From the NCBI RefSeq assembly GCF_032884065.1, contig NC_088866.1:47651490-47715489 (forward strand): a DNA stretch of 64,000 nucleotides. The letters run 5' to 3'. This DNA comes from Artemia franciscana (taxonomy: Eukaryota > Arthropoda > Branchiopoda > Anostraca > Artemiidae). A program made the translations under genes and the position numbers. The notes beneath the pieces are model-generated. The model did no database searches. It was not told the DNA's origin and worked only from the letters and a program-made list of their open reading frames with translations. The stretch's first letter is position 1. Every line of letters starts with the position of its first letter. This document shows, in pieces, positions 23,532 to 35,880 of the stretch.

Positions 23532-23666
23532 TATTTTAACACTGTTATCAAGTATTTCAGCTGGAAATTGATGTATTTATTTCCGTTTAGAGGGGATAAT
23601 GTTGCTTAAGAGATGATATGGTGAACGCAGAGGTTGTTGTTGATGGAGTCAGTGGATTAATATGTT

Positions 23667-23668
<2 letters not shown>

Positions 23669-23734
<66 letters not shown>
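23669..23734. repeat. TA microsatellite, Helitron insertion target
   Basis: About 66 bp of TA ending exactly where the Helitron 3' terminus begins; Helitrons insert between A and T, so this tract is a natural target. Confidence 0.95.
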
Positions 23735-23735
<1 letters not shown>

Positions 23736-24110
23736 TAGCTGTTGGGGTGGCGCTTCGCGCCACCCCAACACCTAGTTGGTGGGGGCGCTTCGCGCCCCCC
23801 CCCAAGCCCCCCCGCGCGCGTAAGTCGTTACGCGCCATAATAGTTACGCGCCATTGTAGTTGTGTCCCTATGTCCCACCTGTGAATATAGATAGATATAT
23901 ATATATATGGTTTTAACTACGTAAAACTTGCGAATATACAACATTCTTTGCTGTCCCATTGTCTTTGCATATAAATAGATTGTCAGGTTTACCGACTCTT
24001 GAACATGCAACATATAATGGTCCATGGGAAAACAATCTGTATTCAGATCTATACCTCATGATTCTAATGATTGCCCTTGAGCTTTGTTGATGGTGATTGC
24101 TAATCGACCA
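23735..24110 (-). mobile_element. Helitron 3' end with helicase remnant
   Basis: On the minus strand the sequence ends GGCGCGAAGCGCC-ACCCCAACAG-CTAG followed by T: a GC-rich hairpin, the CTRR terminus and the host T typical of Helitrons. A second GC-rich hairpin (GGGCGCGAAGCGCCC) lies just inside. Upstream, at about 24108-23920, a frame reads LAITINKAQGQSLES, a stop, GIDLNTDCF, then after a one-base loss LYVACSRVGKPDNLFIC and NGTAKNVVYSQVLR. This is the last conserved motif of the Pif1-like helicase in RepHel proteins. The rest of the protein is missing. Non-functional but an exact terminus. Confidence 0.88.
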
Positions 24111-25870
24111 TTCCCTGTCCCGGTGTCCCGGTCGTCATTTACATCCCCCTGTTTCCTCCGGTGTCCCCGTTGTAGTTGTGTCCCTGTGTCCCGGTCGTCA
24201 TTTATATTCCCTGTGTCCCGGTCGTCATTTGTATCCCGGTGTCCCGGTCTGTATATACATTCGTTTTTTAGTTTTGTTTTTCTCCTTTATTTTTTTCCTT
24301 TTTTTTTCTTTTTTAGCTTATTTAGATTTTTAGATTTTTTAGTTTTTTTATTAGTTTTTAGTTTTTTTTTTCTTTTTAGTTTTTTTGTCCCGGTCGTCAT
24401 TTATATCCCCCTGTTTCCCCCGGTGTCCCCGTTGTAGTTGTGTCCCTGTGTCCCGGTCGTCATTTATATTCCCTGTGTCCCGGTCGTCATTTGTATCCCG
24501 GTGTACCGGTCTGTATATACATTCGTTTTTTAGTTTTGTTTTTCTCCTTTATTTTTTTCCTTTTTTTTCTTTTTTAGTTTATTTAGATTTTTAGATTTTT
24601 TAGTTTTTTTATTAGTTTTTAGTTTTTTTTTTCTTTTTAGTTTTTTTGTAGTTTTTACCTTCTTTTTAGTTTTGTTAATTTTTTTTTTACTTATGTCCTG
24701 GTCGTCATTTATACTCCCTATGTCCCGGTGCTTTGTTGATTGCTAATCGAACATTCCTTTTGTCCTGGTCGCTTTCTCTTTGAGTGTCGTCAATTATTTT
24801 TTTCTTTTTTAGTTCTTTTAGTTTTTACCTTTTTTAGTTTTTTTAGTTTTTTAGATGAAAATTTTTTTTAGTTTTTTCCTTTTTTTCTTTTTAGTTTTTA
24901 TTGGTTTTTACCTTTATGTTAGCTTATTTTTCAGTTTTTTCCTTTTTTTTTAGTTTTTTTTTATTTTTTATTTTTTTTAGTTTTTTACCTTTTTTAGTTT
25001 TTTTAGTTTTTTTAGTTTTTTTAGTTTTTTAGCTTTTTTACTTTTTTTATTAGTTTTTAGTTTTTTTGTAGTTTTTGCCTTTTTTTAGTTTTTTCAGTTT
25101 TTTTTTTAGTTTTTTATTGGTTTTTACCTTTATTTTAGCTTATTTTTCAGTTTTTTCCTTTTTTTTAGTTTTTTTTTAGTTTTTAGTTTTTTTAGTTTTT
25201 TACCTTTTTTTAGTTTTTTTAGTTTTTTTAGTTTTTTAGCTTTTTTATTTTTTTTATTAGTTTTTAGTTTTTTTTGTAGTTTTTGCCTTTTTTTTAGTTT
25301 TTTTAGTTTTTTAGCTTTTTTATTAGTTTTTAGTTTTTTTTGTAGTTTTTGCCTTTTTTTAGTTTGACAACTTATTTTTATATATATAGATAGTTTTTTT
25401 TTTTACTTATGTCCTGGTCGTCATTTATACTCCCTGTGTCCCGGTGCTTTGTTGATTGCTAATCGAACATTCCTTTTGTCCTGGTCGCTTTCTCTTTGAG
25501 TGTCGTCATTTATTAGTTTTTTCCTTTTTTTCTTTTTAGTTTTTTATTGGTTTTTACCTTTATTTTAGCTTATTTTTCAGTTTTTTCCTTTTTTTTAGTT
25601 TTTTTTTATTTTTTATTTTTTTTAGTTTTTTACCTTTTTTTAGTTTTTTTAGTTTTTTTAGTTTTTTAGCTTTTTTACTTTTTTTATTAGTTTTTAGTTT
25701 TTTTTTGTAGTTTTTGCCTTTTTTTAGTTTTTTCAGTTTTTTTTTTAGTTTTTTATTGGTTTTTACCTTTATTGTTTTTTTTAGTTTTTTAGCTTTTTTA
25801 TTTTTTTTATTAGTTTTTAGTTTTTTTTGTAGTTTTTGCCTTTTTTTAGTTTTTTCAGTTTTGACGTCAC
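24110..25870. repeat. T-rich minisatellite with Helitron-derived inserts
   Basis: Dominated by TTTTTAGTTTTTT variants. Interspersed are GTCCCGGTCGTCATTTATAT units (24120-24260, 24388-24520, 24695-24780, 25408-25510). Two blocks, near 24730 and 25445, include GCTTTGTTGATTGCTAATCG, a derivative of the helicase segment just downstream of the Helitron. The block 24118-24370 is repeated almost exactly at 24386-24630. Long frames here (Phe/Leu/Ser-rich, or Lys-rich on the other strand) are compositional. Confidence 0.85.
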
Positions 25871-25939
25871 CTGATCCAGTTTTTTCAGGTGACGTCACCT
25901 GACACATCCATCCACACATCCACAGACAACTTATTTTTA

Positions 25940-26060
<121 letters not shown>

Positions 26061-26394
26061 TATATAGGCCAGTGTATTCTCCTGATGAGCCCTTATGTTG
26101 GGTGTTGCCTCTGAATTATTTGTCTATATTATTTTTTCTATTGTTTGGTAAATGACGACTTATACTTATTGACGACATGACTGCCTGTCCATGGATTATT
26201 CTTTATGGTTGATTGTGTGTGGCTATTCTGTTTGACCTATGTGATTGTATGGATGAGTAGGGTTAAGGCCTCATTCAAATGCTTGTCTATATTAATCACT
26301 AGTTTAGGAAAACAGTCTTCCTTTTCTCCTTCTGTCTCTCTCTTTTTTCTTTTTTTTTGTGTTTGTGCTGTTGCATTGGTGATTTCTCTTTTCA

Positions 26395-26396
<2 letters not shown>

Positions 26397-26469
<73 letters not shown>
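26397..26469. repeat. TA microsatellite
   Basis: About 72 bp of pure TA. The stretch 26056-26396 between it and the previous TA tract is non-coding and not recognised. Confidence 0.95.
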
Positions 26470-26471
<2 letters not shown>

Positions 26472-26807
26472 TCAGGGGGGAGCAGAAACAAGCCCTGGTG
26501 GCTTATTTCTCTGGGCTGGGGCGGGCCTTTTTTTTCGCGGGCTTGGGGCGGGAAACTGGGCTTATTGTTTTTTAATTTGGCTTATTTTGGGCTTTTTCTA
26601 CTCAAAAGAATAACGTTTCTTTTTTATAATTTTTTTTCAAGTTCATTCTTTTACAAAACTTTCGAGGAAAGAAAGCGAACGGATTTAAGGAAAAGTTTAT
26701 CTATACCCTACGATTCACTAAAAAACAAGAAGAAGCTAAGTAAAGTGAGTAAAAAAGAACTATTTATTACGGTAGATTACTAGTTACAACTATTGAATAG
26801 AGAAATT
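26470..26807. other. Non-coding, G-rich start
   Basis: 26473-26610 has a run of GGGCTT/GGGCGGG text that recurs weakly at 30245-30290 (GGGGGCTTGTTCGGGCTTAT). Possibly two ends of an unrecognised element of about 3.8 kb; no gene. Confidence 0.35.
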
Positions 26808-28521
26808 TCAAACAGTTCGTGGTAACGAACTGTAGTAAGGAGCGACCCGGCTCAATAGTAAACGAAACTCTAAAAAACGGAATTTTGATGCTAAAAGATA
26901 CATAAAAAAATCGGATTTTCATGCTGATTTTAAATATATAAGTTTCATCAAAAGTTACGAGCCTGAGAAAATTTGCCTTATTTTGGAAAATAGGGGAGAC
27001 ACCCCCTAAAAGTCAAAGGAAACGAAACTCACACCATCGAAACGAAAATCACACCATCGCATTCAGCGTATAGGGAACCCTATAGAAAAAATTTCAAGCT
27101 CCTATCTACAAAAATATGGAACTTAGTTTTTTTTTTTTTTTTTTTTTTTCCAGGGGCCATCGTATTGACCATGTGGTCCTAGAATGTCGCAAGAGGACTC
27201 ATTCTAACGGAAATGAAAAGTTCTAGTGGCCTTTTTAAGTGACCAGAAAAATTGGAGGGCACTTAGGCCCCCTCCCACGCTCATTTTTTCCCCAAAGTCA
27301 ACGGATCAAAATTTTGAGATTGCCATTTTGTTCCACATAATCGAGAACCATAAAACTATGTCTTTGGGGATGAATTACTCCCCCACAGTCCCTGGGGGAG
27401 GGGCTACAAGTTACAAACTTCGACCATTGTTTACGTACAGTAATGGTTATTGGGAAGTGTACATACGTTTTCAGGGGGATTTTTTTTGGTTTGGGGGTGG
27501 GGTTGAGGGGAGGGGGCTATGTGGGAGGATCTTTTCTTGGAGAAATATGTCATGGGGAAGAGTGATTCAATGAAAAGGGCGCAGGATTTTCTAGCATTAC
27601 TATAAAAAAAAACAATGAAAAAATAAACATGAAAAAAAATTTCAATTGAAAGTTAGGAGTAACATTAAAACTTAAACGAACAGATATTATTACGCATATG
27701 AGGGGTTCTAAAATACTTTAGCATATATAGCGGGGTATTTAGGAGGAGATAAATATCTCGTTCTTTATGCTGAAGTATTTCTAGTAATTTCAACTATTTA
27801 TTCTATGGCCTTTCTGATTCAGGGGTCATTCTTAAAGAATTGGGACAATAGTTGAGATTTAGTTTAAAGAGAGAGGTATTGACATTATGTATTATGTATA
27901 TGAGGGGATAAACCCCCTCATATACATAATAAAAATATAAGAATATAAAAGTTTGCTACTTAAGTTAATTCTTGAGTTACGTATATTTTTTACTAACAAA
28001 ACGTTCGTTAAAAATCAAAAGTTCTAGTTGCCTTTTTAAGTAGCCGAAAAATTGGAGGGCAACTAGGCCTCCTTCCCCACCTCTTATTTCTCAAAATCGT
28101 CTGATCAAAACCAAGAGAAAGCCATTTAGCCAAAAAAAAAATGAATATGCAAATTTCATTTTAATAATTTATGTGCGGAGAGCCACAATGAAACATGTAT
28201 TAATTCAAAAACGTTCAGAAATTAAATAACAAAAACTAGTTTTTTTTTAACTGAAAGTAAGGAGCGACATTGAAACTTAAAACGAACAGAAATTACTCCG
28301 TATATGAAATGAGTTGTCACCTCCGCAATCCTTCGGTCTTTACGCTAAAGTTTGACTCTTTGCCACAATTCTACTATTTAAAACAATCAAAAACTTTTGC
28401 GTAAAGAGCGATGGATTGCGGAGGGAACAACTCATTTCATATACGGAGTAACTTCTGTTCGGTTTAAGTTTCAATGTTGCTCCTTACTTTCAGTTAAAAA
28501 AATTAGTTTTTTTTATTTAAT
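26808..28521 (+). mobile_element. A-family hairpin-ended repeat, copy A4
   Basis: Full-length copy with the standard CAGTTCGTGGTAACGAACTG start hairpin, a T run at 27127-27149, an internal hairpin around 27700-27790 and a 3' hairpin at 28222-28521 ending TTTTATTTAAT. No coding capacity is conserved. Confidence 0.88.
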
Positions 28522-31190
28522 CATCTACAAAATGTAAGACGCGAAATACGATACTGTGTTTGAAACAGATGGAGATAGACTTCATAACCCCCAAACACTT
28601 TCCAAAAAAAGTTGAAAATCCAACGAAAAAGCTTAATATTTCACGTTTTCCTGATTATTCTAGCAAATAATATTGAAAATAAGATACGAAATTATTTTTA
28701 ATAGGAATTTTTTCAGTTTGCACCTCGAGGTATAAATAGGAATTGAATAAGAAACCATCGGTTTCTTTAAAAAGAAAAAGCAATGTCGGAATTCTTCAAA
28801 TTCTATGAAAATTAGGAGTCTTCGGACTGGAGCCTGATTGGTAAAAGAAACCGATTGATAAGATGCATCTCAAAACCAAAATGCTGTATTACAAAATAAT
28901 CAGCTTTTGATATGCATATTTTTCCTAAGGTGATGACACTGAATTTTTAAATTGCAATTAGCTTTTAAGTTGTTGTAGCATTTTTTTTTTTTTTGTCGAA
29001 AGCTGTACATTATATTTCATTTCTCAGAAATTATTTTTAATTTTTTTTTTTGCTTAGAAAATGTACCAAAAGTATTGAGAGCTTTTCAATCATTACGTTG
29101 ATTCTCTTGAAGTTTTTTTTCCTTTGTGATACAGAATTTCAAGCTTCAATTATTTTCTTTTTTTGCATTTTACCACTCTATCCAAAGAAGTAATTAAGCC
29201 TGTGTATTTCTAATTGTGATATTTTGGTCATAATTCTGTTTTGCTCACTAAAATTATTTTGCTTATTGAAGAGATCTTATTGCGTTTTCTGTTACTCGCG
29301 AATTTTTTGTTTTTGTATTACGATGTCAATGCACTAAGAATTAGCTGAAAGCCGCGTTCATTAAAACTAGGTGACAAGAAAAAAAAGAAGGTTTTCAGTG
29401 AAAAGTCTTGTCTTAAATAGCCATAAAAGTTCAAAATACTTAGCTGCCACGTAGCTTAAGGTAATTTTTAGATTATAATCTTGCTTCAAAATAGGTTTCT
29501 AAAGAGATAAACATAAAGAAAATATAATATTTAGTGACAAATTAAAAAAATTTATCCCTTAGTAGGGAGATAGGGCATGGGGAAGTGGCTTTATTTTTAT
29601 AGGGCTATAGCTTTCGCAAGGGTATGGAGAGGCGGCAACTCTGTTGAAAGGTGTAAATTTGGAGGGAAAACTAAAACTGTAAGGAATACTAACATATTAA
29701 GATTTGCCTCGAGGGCTCGGCTGGGAAATAGCCCCTTTGTCTTTTTTATTTTGCTTTCATCTAAAATAGCAGCAGTTATAATTAAATCGTCCAACCTTGA
29801 TCCTACATTTGAGCACATGTTCTTTGATTTCAAAAGTCTCGAGTTTGAGAATTCCATGGACGAATTTGTTTCCAAGTAGACAGTTTCACTTTTGCACCAT
29901 AAGTTTTTCAAAGCAAAGGCTTAGCTTCAGAAAAAAAAACCCGAGTTCAAAATATTAAGCTGCCATACAGCTTAAGGAAATTCTTTTATACTTCAAACTT
30001 AGAAGCGGCAAAAAAGTCAAGTATTTCCGTCTGCTGGGTAGGTTTATCCTTCTTCCCTGCGAATGTTGAGGGGAGATAAACAAAATCACGACTCTTCCTG
30101 AAGTTTAAAGAAAAAACGATGAGAATAGCTTTCGGACTGAAGGTTCAGCATTAATGTTGCATCCAGATGTAGAATTCTCTGTGGAAAGAGCTTTCGGACA
30201 CGCTCACTATAAAGTGAAGTCTCAAAAGTGGATTATTTCGATAAAATTTTTGGGGGCTTGTTCGGGCTTATTTTGAAAATCCCAGGTTTTTTTTTACGCT
30301 GACAATGTGGCAACAGTGAACCAGGTTGTCATAAAAAGTGTTTTAGGGTGAAACAATTGACTGGCTGAACTCTGATTTAACCAGAACTGTCATTGTTTTT
30401 AACTGTAGGGTTTTACCATTTATAATTATATTACCATTATAATTTTCAGGTCAAACTCTAGTTTGGCTACTGTTTGCTACCGTAGAAATGGGTTAGGTCA
30501 GGAAACTGGAACTTTCAGTAATGAATCCAGGGCGAAAAATTGGTAAAACTCTAGTTGAGCTACTTTTCACTATCTTGAAAAGGGAATAGGTTAGAAGAAT
30601 GAAACTCAGTTATTAATCCAGGGTCAAAAACATACTCTGGAAAGGTACTGCCAAGCTTCTATGTTAACCCTTTTCTGATTTCTAAGTCTTAGAAAATTGT
30701 TTACTCAAAAGGTCTATACCTAAGCTATTGAAATTTTGACAAAACAAGATTTACCTTAATTTTCAATTGTCAGTTTCTTTTACTCTGGCTTTAGCTCTTA
30801 AAATGTAGTTCCTTTTATTTGAGTAGCATTTTAAGCCATATCACTGTTGTTGTTTTTTTTTAATTCAGGAAATGTATTTTCATATCTTTAAAACCTTATA
30901 AAGTGGGATTGAGGAAAGTTGTGAAACTGAAACCAGTTTCTTTGTACTACATGTAAGCAGACCTTCCTAGGACCCATCCCTAAGAGTTTTTTGTCTTGAA
31001 TCTAACCCCTTGGTGCTCTTTTACACATTGTATAAATTGTGAAGAAATGCCTGGCCCCTTATTTAACAGAATTGGCTAAAAGTCATCAAAGTATGTTATA
31101 TAAAAATACACCTGATACAGTTTATTTCTTTGGAGATGACAAAGAATAGCATTAAAGCTGAGTATTTGCTTTGCCAGAAATGTGTCCCTG
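28522..31190. other. Non-coding spacer with dispersed-repeat fragments
   Basis: 29577-29879 has a 100-codon frame on the plus strand, overlapped by one on the other strand, matching nothing known; it is not called. 30340-30670 carries CTAGTT...GGCTACT and GGTTAGG motifs shared with 50590-50720, 52480-52680 and 53470-53640. 30700-31190 aligns with 50700-51160 (for example TGTATAAATTGTGAAGAAAT and GCATTTGCTTTGC), so it is another member of the dispersed unit seen at 41-52 kb. Confidence 0.5.
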
Positions 31191-31541
31191 GCCGGACGCT
31201 CCTCCAGAAATTATACTGCCTGTTCAATTCTTTTTCAATCGCGGCAAATCACACAAACACTCAAGGTTATCAGATTTCACTGCTGTAATTAAACTCAAGG
31301 GGTTTCTCACTGAAAATTACGATTATTGTATTCTCATTCTTCGTAATTCGACAAGCAAATAGGAATATTTATTTGGAAAAGAACTATTATTCGAGGAGAA
31401 AATTAGAGAAATTATTATTCTAGATTTTTTTTTTGGAGGAGGGGGGTTCAACTCTTACGAAAGAAATACCAGGAAAACACAGGAAAATTAAACATTTCGC
31501 TGAGAAAATTAAGCATTATACAAATTGAAGCGTGGGTGAAT
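31191..31541 (+). repeat. Inner inverted pair, right member
   Basis: Reverse complement of 22951-23265 with scattered differences (shared text such as CAATCGCGGCAAAT and ACTCAAGGGGTTTCTCACTG). The partner's A fragment is matched by 31770-32150; 31542-31720 exists only on this side. Confidence 0.75.
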
Positions 31542-31720
31542 CCCTCGCCTGCGTGTGTGCCTGTGGTCTGGTCATCATTATTTGCCAGGACGCGGTATAA
31601 CAATGTGGAAATTACAAATAAAAAGTACATGTTTTCGGGTTTTTACTTCATGCAGACCTATTTAGAAAAATATAATTTAAATAATTGCTCGCTGCGAAGT
31701 GACCAATTTATTTCATTTTA

Positions 31721-32865
31721 TCAAACAGTTTGTGGTAACAAACTGTACTAAGGAGCGACCCGGCTTAAAAGTAACCAAAACTCTTAAAAAACGAATTTTT
31801 GATACCAATAGCTACATGAACAAAATCACATTTTAATTCAGACTTTAAATATATGAGATACCTATCTAAAATTACGAGTCTAAGAAAAATTGCCTTATTT
31901 TAGAAAATAGAGTGAAACACCCGATAAAAGTAATAAAACCTAAATTACACCCATCCGAATCAGCCTATCAGGGAACCCTACCGTGGAAGTGTTAAGATTC
32001 TACCAGCAAAAATACGAATTTTTTTTTTCCAGGGGTGATTATATCGAACCAGTTGTCTTAGAATGTTGCGAGCGGGCTCATTCCAACGGATATGAAGCTA
32101 TATTTAAGGGAATTATATATAAAAATGAAGTATATAGTACCCTTTTTAAGTTATCTAAAAAAATTGGAGGGCACCTAGGCCTCCTCCCACACTAATTATT
32201 TTCCCACAGTCACCCGATTAAAATTCTGAGATAGCCATTTTATTCAGCATAGTCGAAAAACCTTATAACTGTGTCTTTGGGGACGACTTACTCCACCAGA
32301 ATCCCCGTGGAAGGGGCTACAAGTTACAAACTTTGATCAGTGTTTATATAGTAATGGTTATTGGAAAATGTACAGACGTTTTCAGGAGGATTTTTGGTTG
32401 GGGGGGGGGGTTCAGAACAGGGGGTTATGTTGGGGGAACTTTCTATGGAGGGATTTGTCATGGGGGAAGAAAATTTCCTTGAAGGGAGCGCAGGATTTTC
32501 TAGCCTTACTTCAAAATAGAACAATACTACAATAAATATGAAACAGTTTTTTCAACTGAAAGTAAGGAGCAGCATTAAAATTTAACACTAACAGAATACA
32601 GAAGTTCGAGCAACATTAAAACTTAAAACGAATATAAATTACTTCGTATGTGAAAGGGGCTGCTCCCTCCACAACGCCCCGCTCTTTATGCTAAAGTTTG
32701 ACTCTTTCTCTCAACTCTACTTTTTAAAACAGTAAAAACCTCTAGCGTAAAGAGCGGGGCGTTGAGGAGGGAGCAGCCTCTTTCATATACGAAGTGATTT
32801 CTGTTCGTTTAAGTTTTAATGTCGCTCCTTACTTTCAGTTAAAAAAAACTTGTTCTTTTTATTTA
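31721..32865 (+). mobile_element. A-family copy A5, internally deleted
   Basis: Keeps both ends (CAGTTTGTGGTAACAAACTG start hairpin with compensating changes on both stem sides, and a 3' hairpin at about 32590-32865) but is only about 1.15 kb. The missing part includes the internal hairpin region. The compensated stem suggests that the start hairpin itself is maintained. Confidence 0.85.
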
Positions 32866-33066
32866 GCTTATCCATACGGGTTCATTAAAAAATATTCTAA
32901 GGTTCGATTGTTGCTTGAGTATTTGTATATCTGAATTTGTATTCGGATAAGACTGTAGTGACACATGATAACTACCCATACCTAGCACAGTTGGATTTAT
33001 ATAAACGGTTCTCGTATCTCCATACTTCTTGGCAACCTTCCGTCGACAATTTCTAGTAACAGTGCC

Positions 33067-35250
33067 TCAAAATAATTTTTTTTTTAGATTTGGCCGCATT
33101 TTGTTAGACCAGAATTCACGGTCACGACCAATCTTTTCATAATATAATTCCTCTTCCCCCAAAAATATTACAAAGTATACAAAATCAATGTCACAACATT
33201 CCAATTGCATTTGAATTTGGTAATAGTAGTCATGTGTTCTTTTCAGTTTTATTTCACTATTAACTTTCTTTTCTAGACATGTATTTTTTTTAAGCGCTAT
33301 CCACTCTTCCAATGTAAGCCCTTTTGCTGTCAAAGGGCACTTCACCTCCAAAAGAGCCTTCTCACCCTAAGGAAAAATTACTATCCCGTCCGGACTGGCC
33401 CCTATTGCCATTATACATGCTCCATTGCCTTTGTTTGGCGGTTTCTGGGATACAGCAACTGCCGAACTAATGAACCCACAGTCTTCAACCGCCTTTTACA
33501 AACAGCACCAGCTACGGAAGCTGTAATTCTGTTTTTTCTGTATTCTATCCAGCTATTATCGATAGAATTTCTCTGAAGCCTAGTGGCTTTTTCGATACTG
33601 AGGATTTCTGTTGCAGTACATTGTAGACGAGTCAAAAAATCTGTTTTTGCAATTTCGAGCGCACTGCAATCAAGATCCGGAGCAGTTGCGTTCGAGCCGT
33701 AGTTTTTGTCTGCTCCGGTTGGCTCCCTGATTTCTTTTGAAGGGAGTTTTGTGGAAGCATTAGTGAAAAGGTGCTTTTTAGCAGACAGTTTTTTACGTCG
33801 AGCAGTAGTCATGGCCCGCTGTTGTGCAAGTTTTTTCAACTGCCTACTTGGTGTAGATCCTACAGTTCTTCGAAATATTTCAAGGCAAGCTGAGTGACCT
33901 TTCGTAAATCGGATTCCTGCTGCTTTAACAAGGGTGGTATATCGCGCACTTTGGCTAACCATGATGTTTTTGCCACCTATAAGCCTTGCAACTATGCTCA
34001 TAAAATATTCTGCCAGGTTGCTCGTGTTATTTCCTATCAGTAGACGAGCCCTTCTGGTCAGCGTATCAAAGGCTGAATACACATGGCTGAGAAAGATGTT
34101 GCTAGGGGTGTCTTCAGGATTGACCTGTAGAATTTTCCCGGAGAACCAGCAGCGTGTAGGACAAAATCTATGGTCGCCACGGAAAAAATTTAGAGGAATT
34201 GCCTTCAGCGCACTGATGAGATCCTTCACGCTTTTCTTCTCTGTGGTGGCACATACAATTGCATTTCAGGCAAAATCACACATTTTCTTTATTATTGCGG
34301 CACTAAGAAATCTTCTGCATTCGGCATTTTCATGCTGCTTCTTATATAGTTTGTTTTTCAAGCATTTGCACGCATGATTAGCACACTCAATTTTTTCTAC
34401 ATTTCTGCCATATGGTACCCTTGCTATAATTTCAGAATGGGTACTCGAATCGCCGTCGGCAATAAATCTAGTATATCTTAGATTGTGCATGGATGTTGCT
34501 ATTCGGAATGCGTCAACAAATATATCTGACTCCATACCTGTACTGGGCCCCTGCCAGTTCATAAAACATGTATGTTCAGGAACAGATCTATTTACTTGAT
34601 GCCTGTATTTCACGCAAGTACAGCAATATTTGTTCCTAATTCCTAGATTTAAGAGTTTCTTCGAATAGAAACCTATCACCACTCCACAGCCTGAGAGTGC
34701 ACGATATCTATTCCCATAACTTCGTGTACACCAGCTTCCATCAACTATAACACATGTCTCTACAGCTCCATTTGGGTGAATTTTCTCACCTGCTTCCAGT
34801 GCCATCCTTCACTCGGTTTTCCCATTTTCGATAAGATAGTCATAGAGAACTTTTTCCAATTCTACGCAAATTTCTTTCGCAAATTTCGTAAAGACTTTTT
34901 GAGACGGGGTATTTATTCCAATGGTAGAGAAAAGTTCTTGAACCTGGGCGTGAGTCATTCCACCATTTATTGCACCAACCAATACCTGTTTGTTGACACT
35001 TACTGTTCCTGTTTCTGTTTTGTGTTTCTTTTTGATAGTATTCACACTATCAAAATCAGTTCTTTTCCGTTTTTTGACTACGCTTTTCGTTGAGTCTTTT
35101 TTTCAAGCCTTCGAGGAGCAAGGGGTTTTTCTGTGTGAATTGTGGCTTCTTCATGACATGATTCGCATTTGAAGATGAGTCTTGAGCGCAATCCAGCTGT
35201 ATATTCTTTAGAAAACATCATATTTGAAACCAAATTGATGTCTTGGCACC
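33067..35250 (-). pseudogene. Mutator-like transposase / YqaJ-nuclease fusion, decayed
   Basis: An exon starts after an acceptor (TTATTTACAG, 35250) and reads CQDINLVSNM ... FKCESCHEE, a zinc-binding N-terminus. A slip in an A run near 35095-35104 changes frame to AINGGMTHAQVQELF. The same frame then holds VDGSW (34740 area) and IADGDSS, the two Asp motifs of Mutator-type DDE transposases, with CANHACKC between. After TGA at 34809 and 34266 comes a region ending SWIEYRKNRITAS. A shift at about 33412 and TAG at 33367 interrupt GASPDG, EVKCPL and YYQIQMQLECC, the catalytic signature of YqaJ-type nucleases. Such fusions are widespread in arthropods. Three stops and two shifts make it inactive. 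It sits only on the right side of the inverted structure. Confidence 0.85.
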
Positions 35251-35880
35251 TGTAAATAAAATGCTAATTGGTTGTTAGGAAGTAAAATAGTAAAGTAGCG
35301 ATTTTATTGTTTTGTTAGAAAGGAAAGTGCTATAGCTTCAAAAAGGATAGGTAGTATGTAGAGTAGTGAGCGATGTAGGGTAATTAAAATATGAAATAAA
35401 ATATAAAATAGAGCTAGAAATGGGTGAGAAGTGGAAATTATACGATCTAACCGAAAGTTTGTTGTATTTTATTGTCAGATTAAACCACCCAATTTTATTT
35501 ATGTATGTAAACAAGCCGAAAACTGTCCTGGAACTACCAATCAGGAAAGCCAAGTATTTCTAAACTTTACAAAATCCTTTGGGGCATGACAAGAAATGCC
35601 CTCTAAATAGACCCGTGTCGATTTACAGAAATTCCAAGGAAAATTACTAACCAAATTCCAAGAAAAATTAAGTCTCACTTGACTCCCTAAAATCAAATTC
35701 AAAGTAAAAATCCGTGCCCCAAATTCAGTTGCATCTCAACTATCATTTAAATTTTTATTCGAGTAATCCACAAAGTTCTTTTATGAGTTAGGAGGATCAA
35801 ATTAGCTAGTTTGTTTCTCAAATCCTTTAAAGCCTTTGCAGACATTCTTTCATAACCTTTATCCGTACTTTTTAATGATT
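35251..35880. other. Non-coding
   Basis: Probably the intron and upstream region of the Mutator/YqaJ pseudogene. No further exon was identified. Confidence 0.35.

Noticed and set aside
24084-25919. Long Phe/Leu/Ser-rich and Lys-rich frames
   Set aside because: Purely compositional products of TTTTAG and GTCCCGG repeats.
29577-29879. 100-codon frame in the spacer
   Set aside because: An equally long frame overlaps on the other strand, there is no recognisable motif and no paralogue in the window.
26473-30300. Possible element bounded by GGGCTT-rich ends
   Set aside because: The similarity is short and low complexity; no TIR or target duplication could be aligned.
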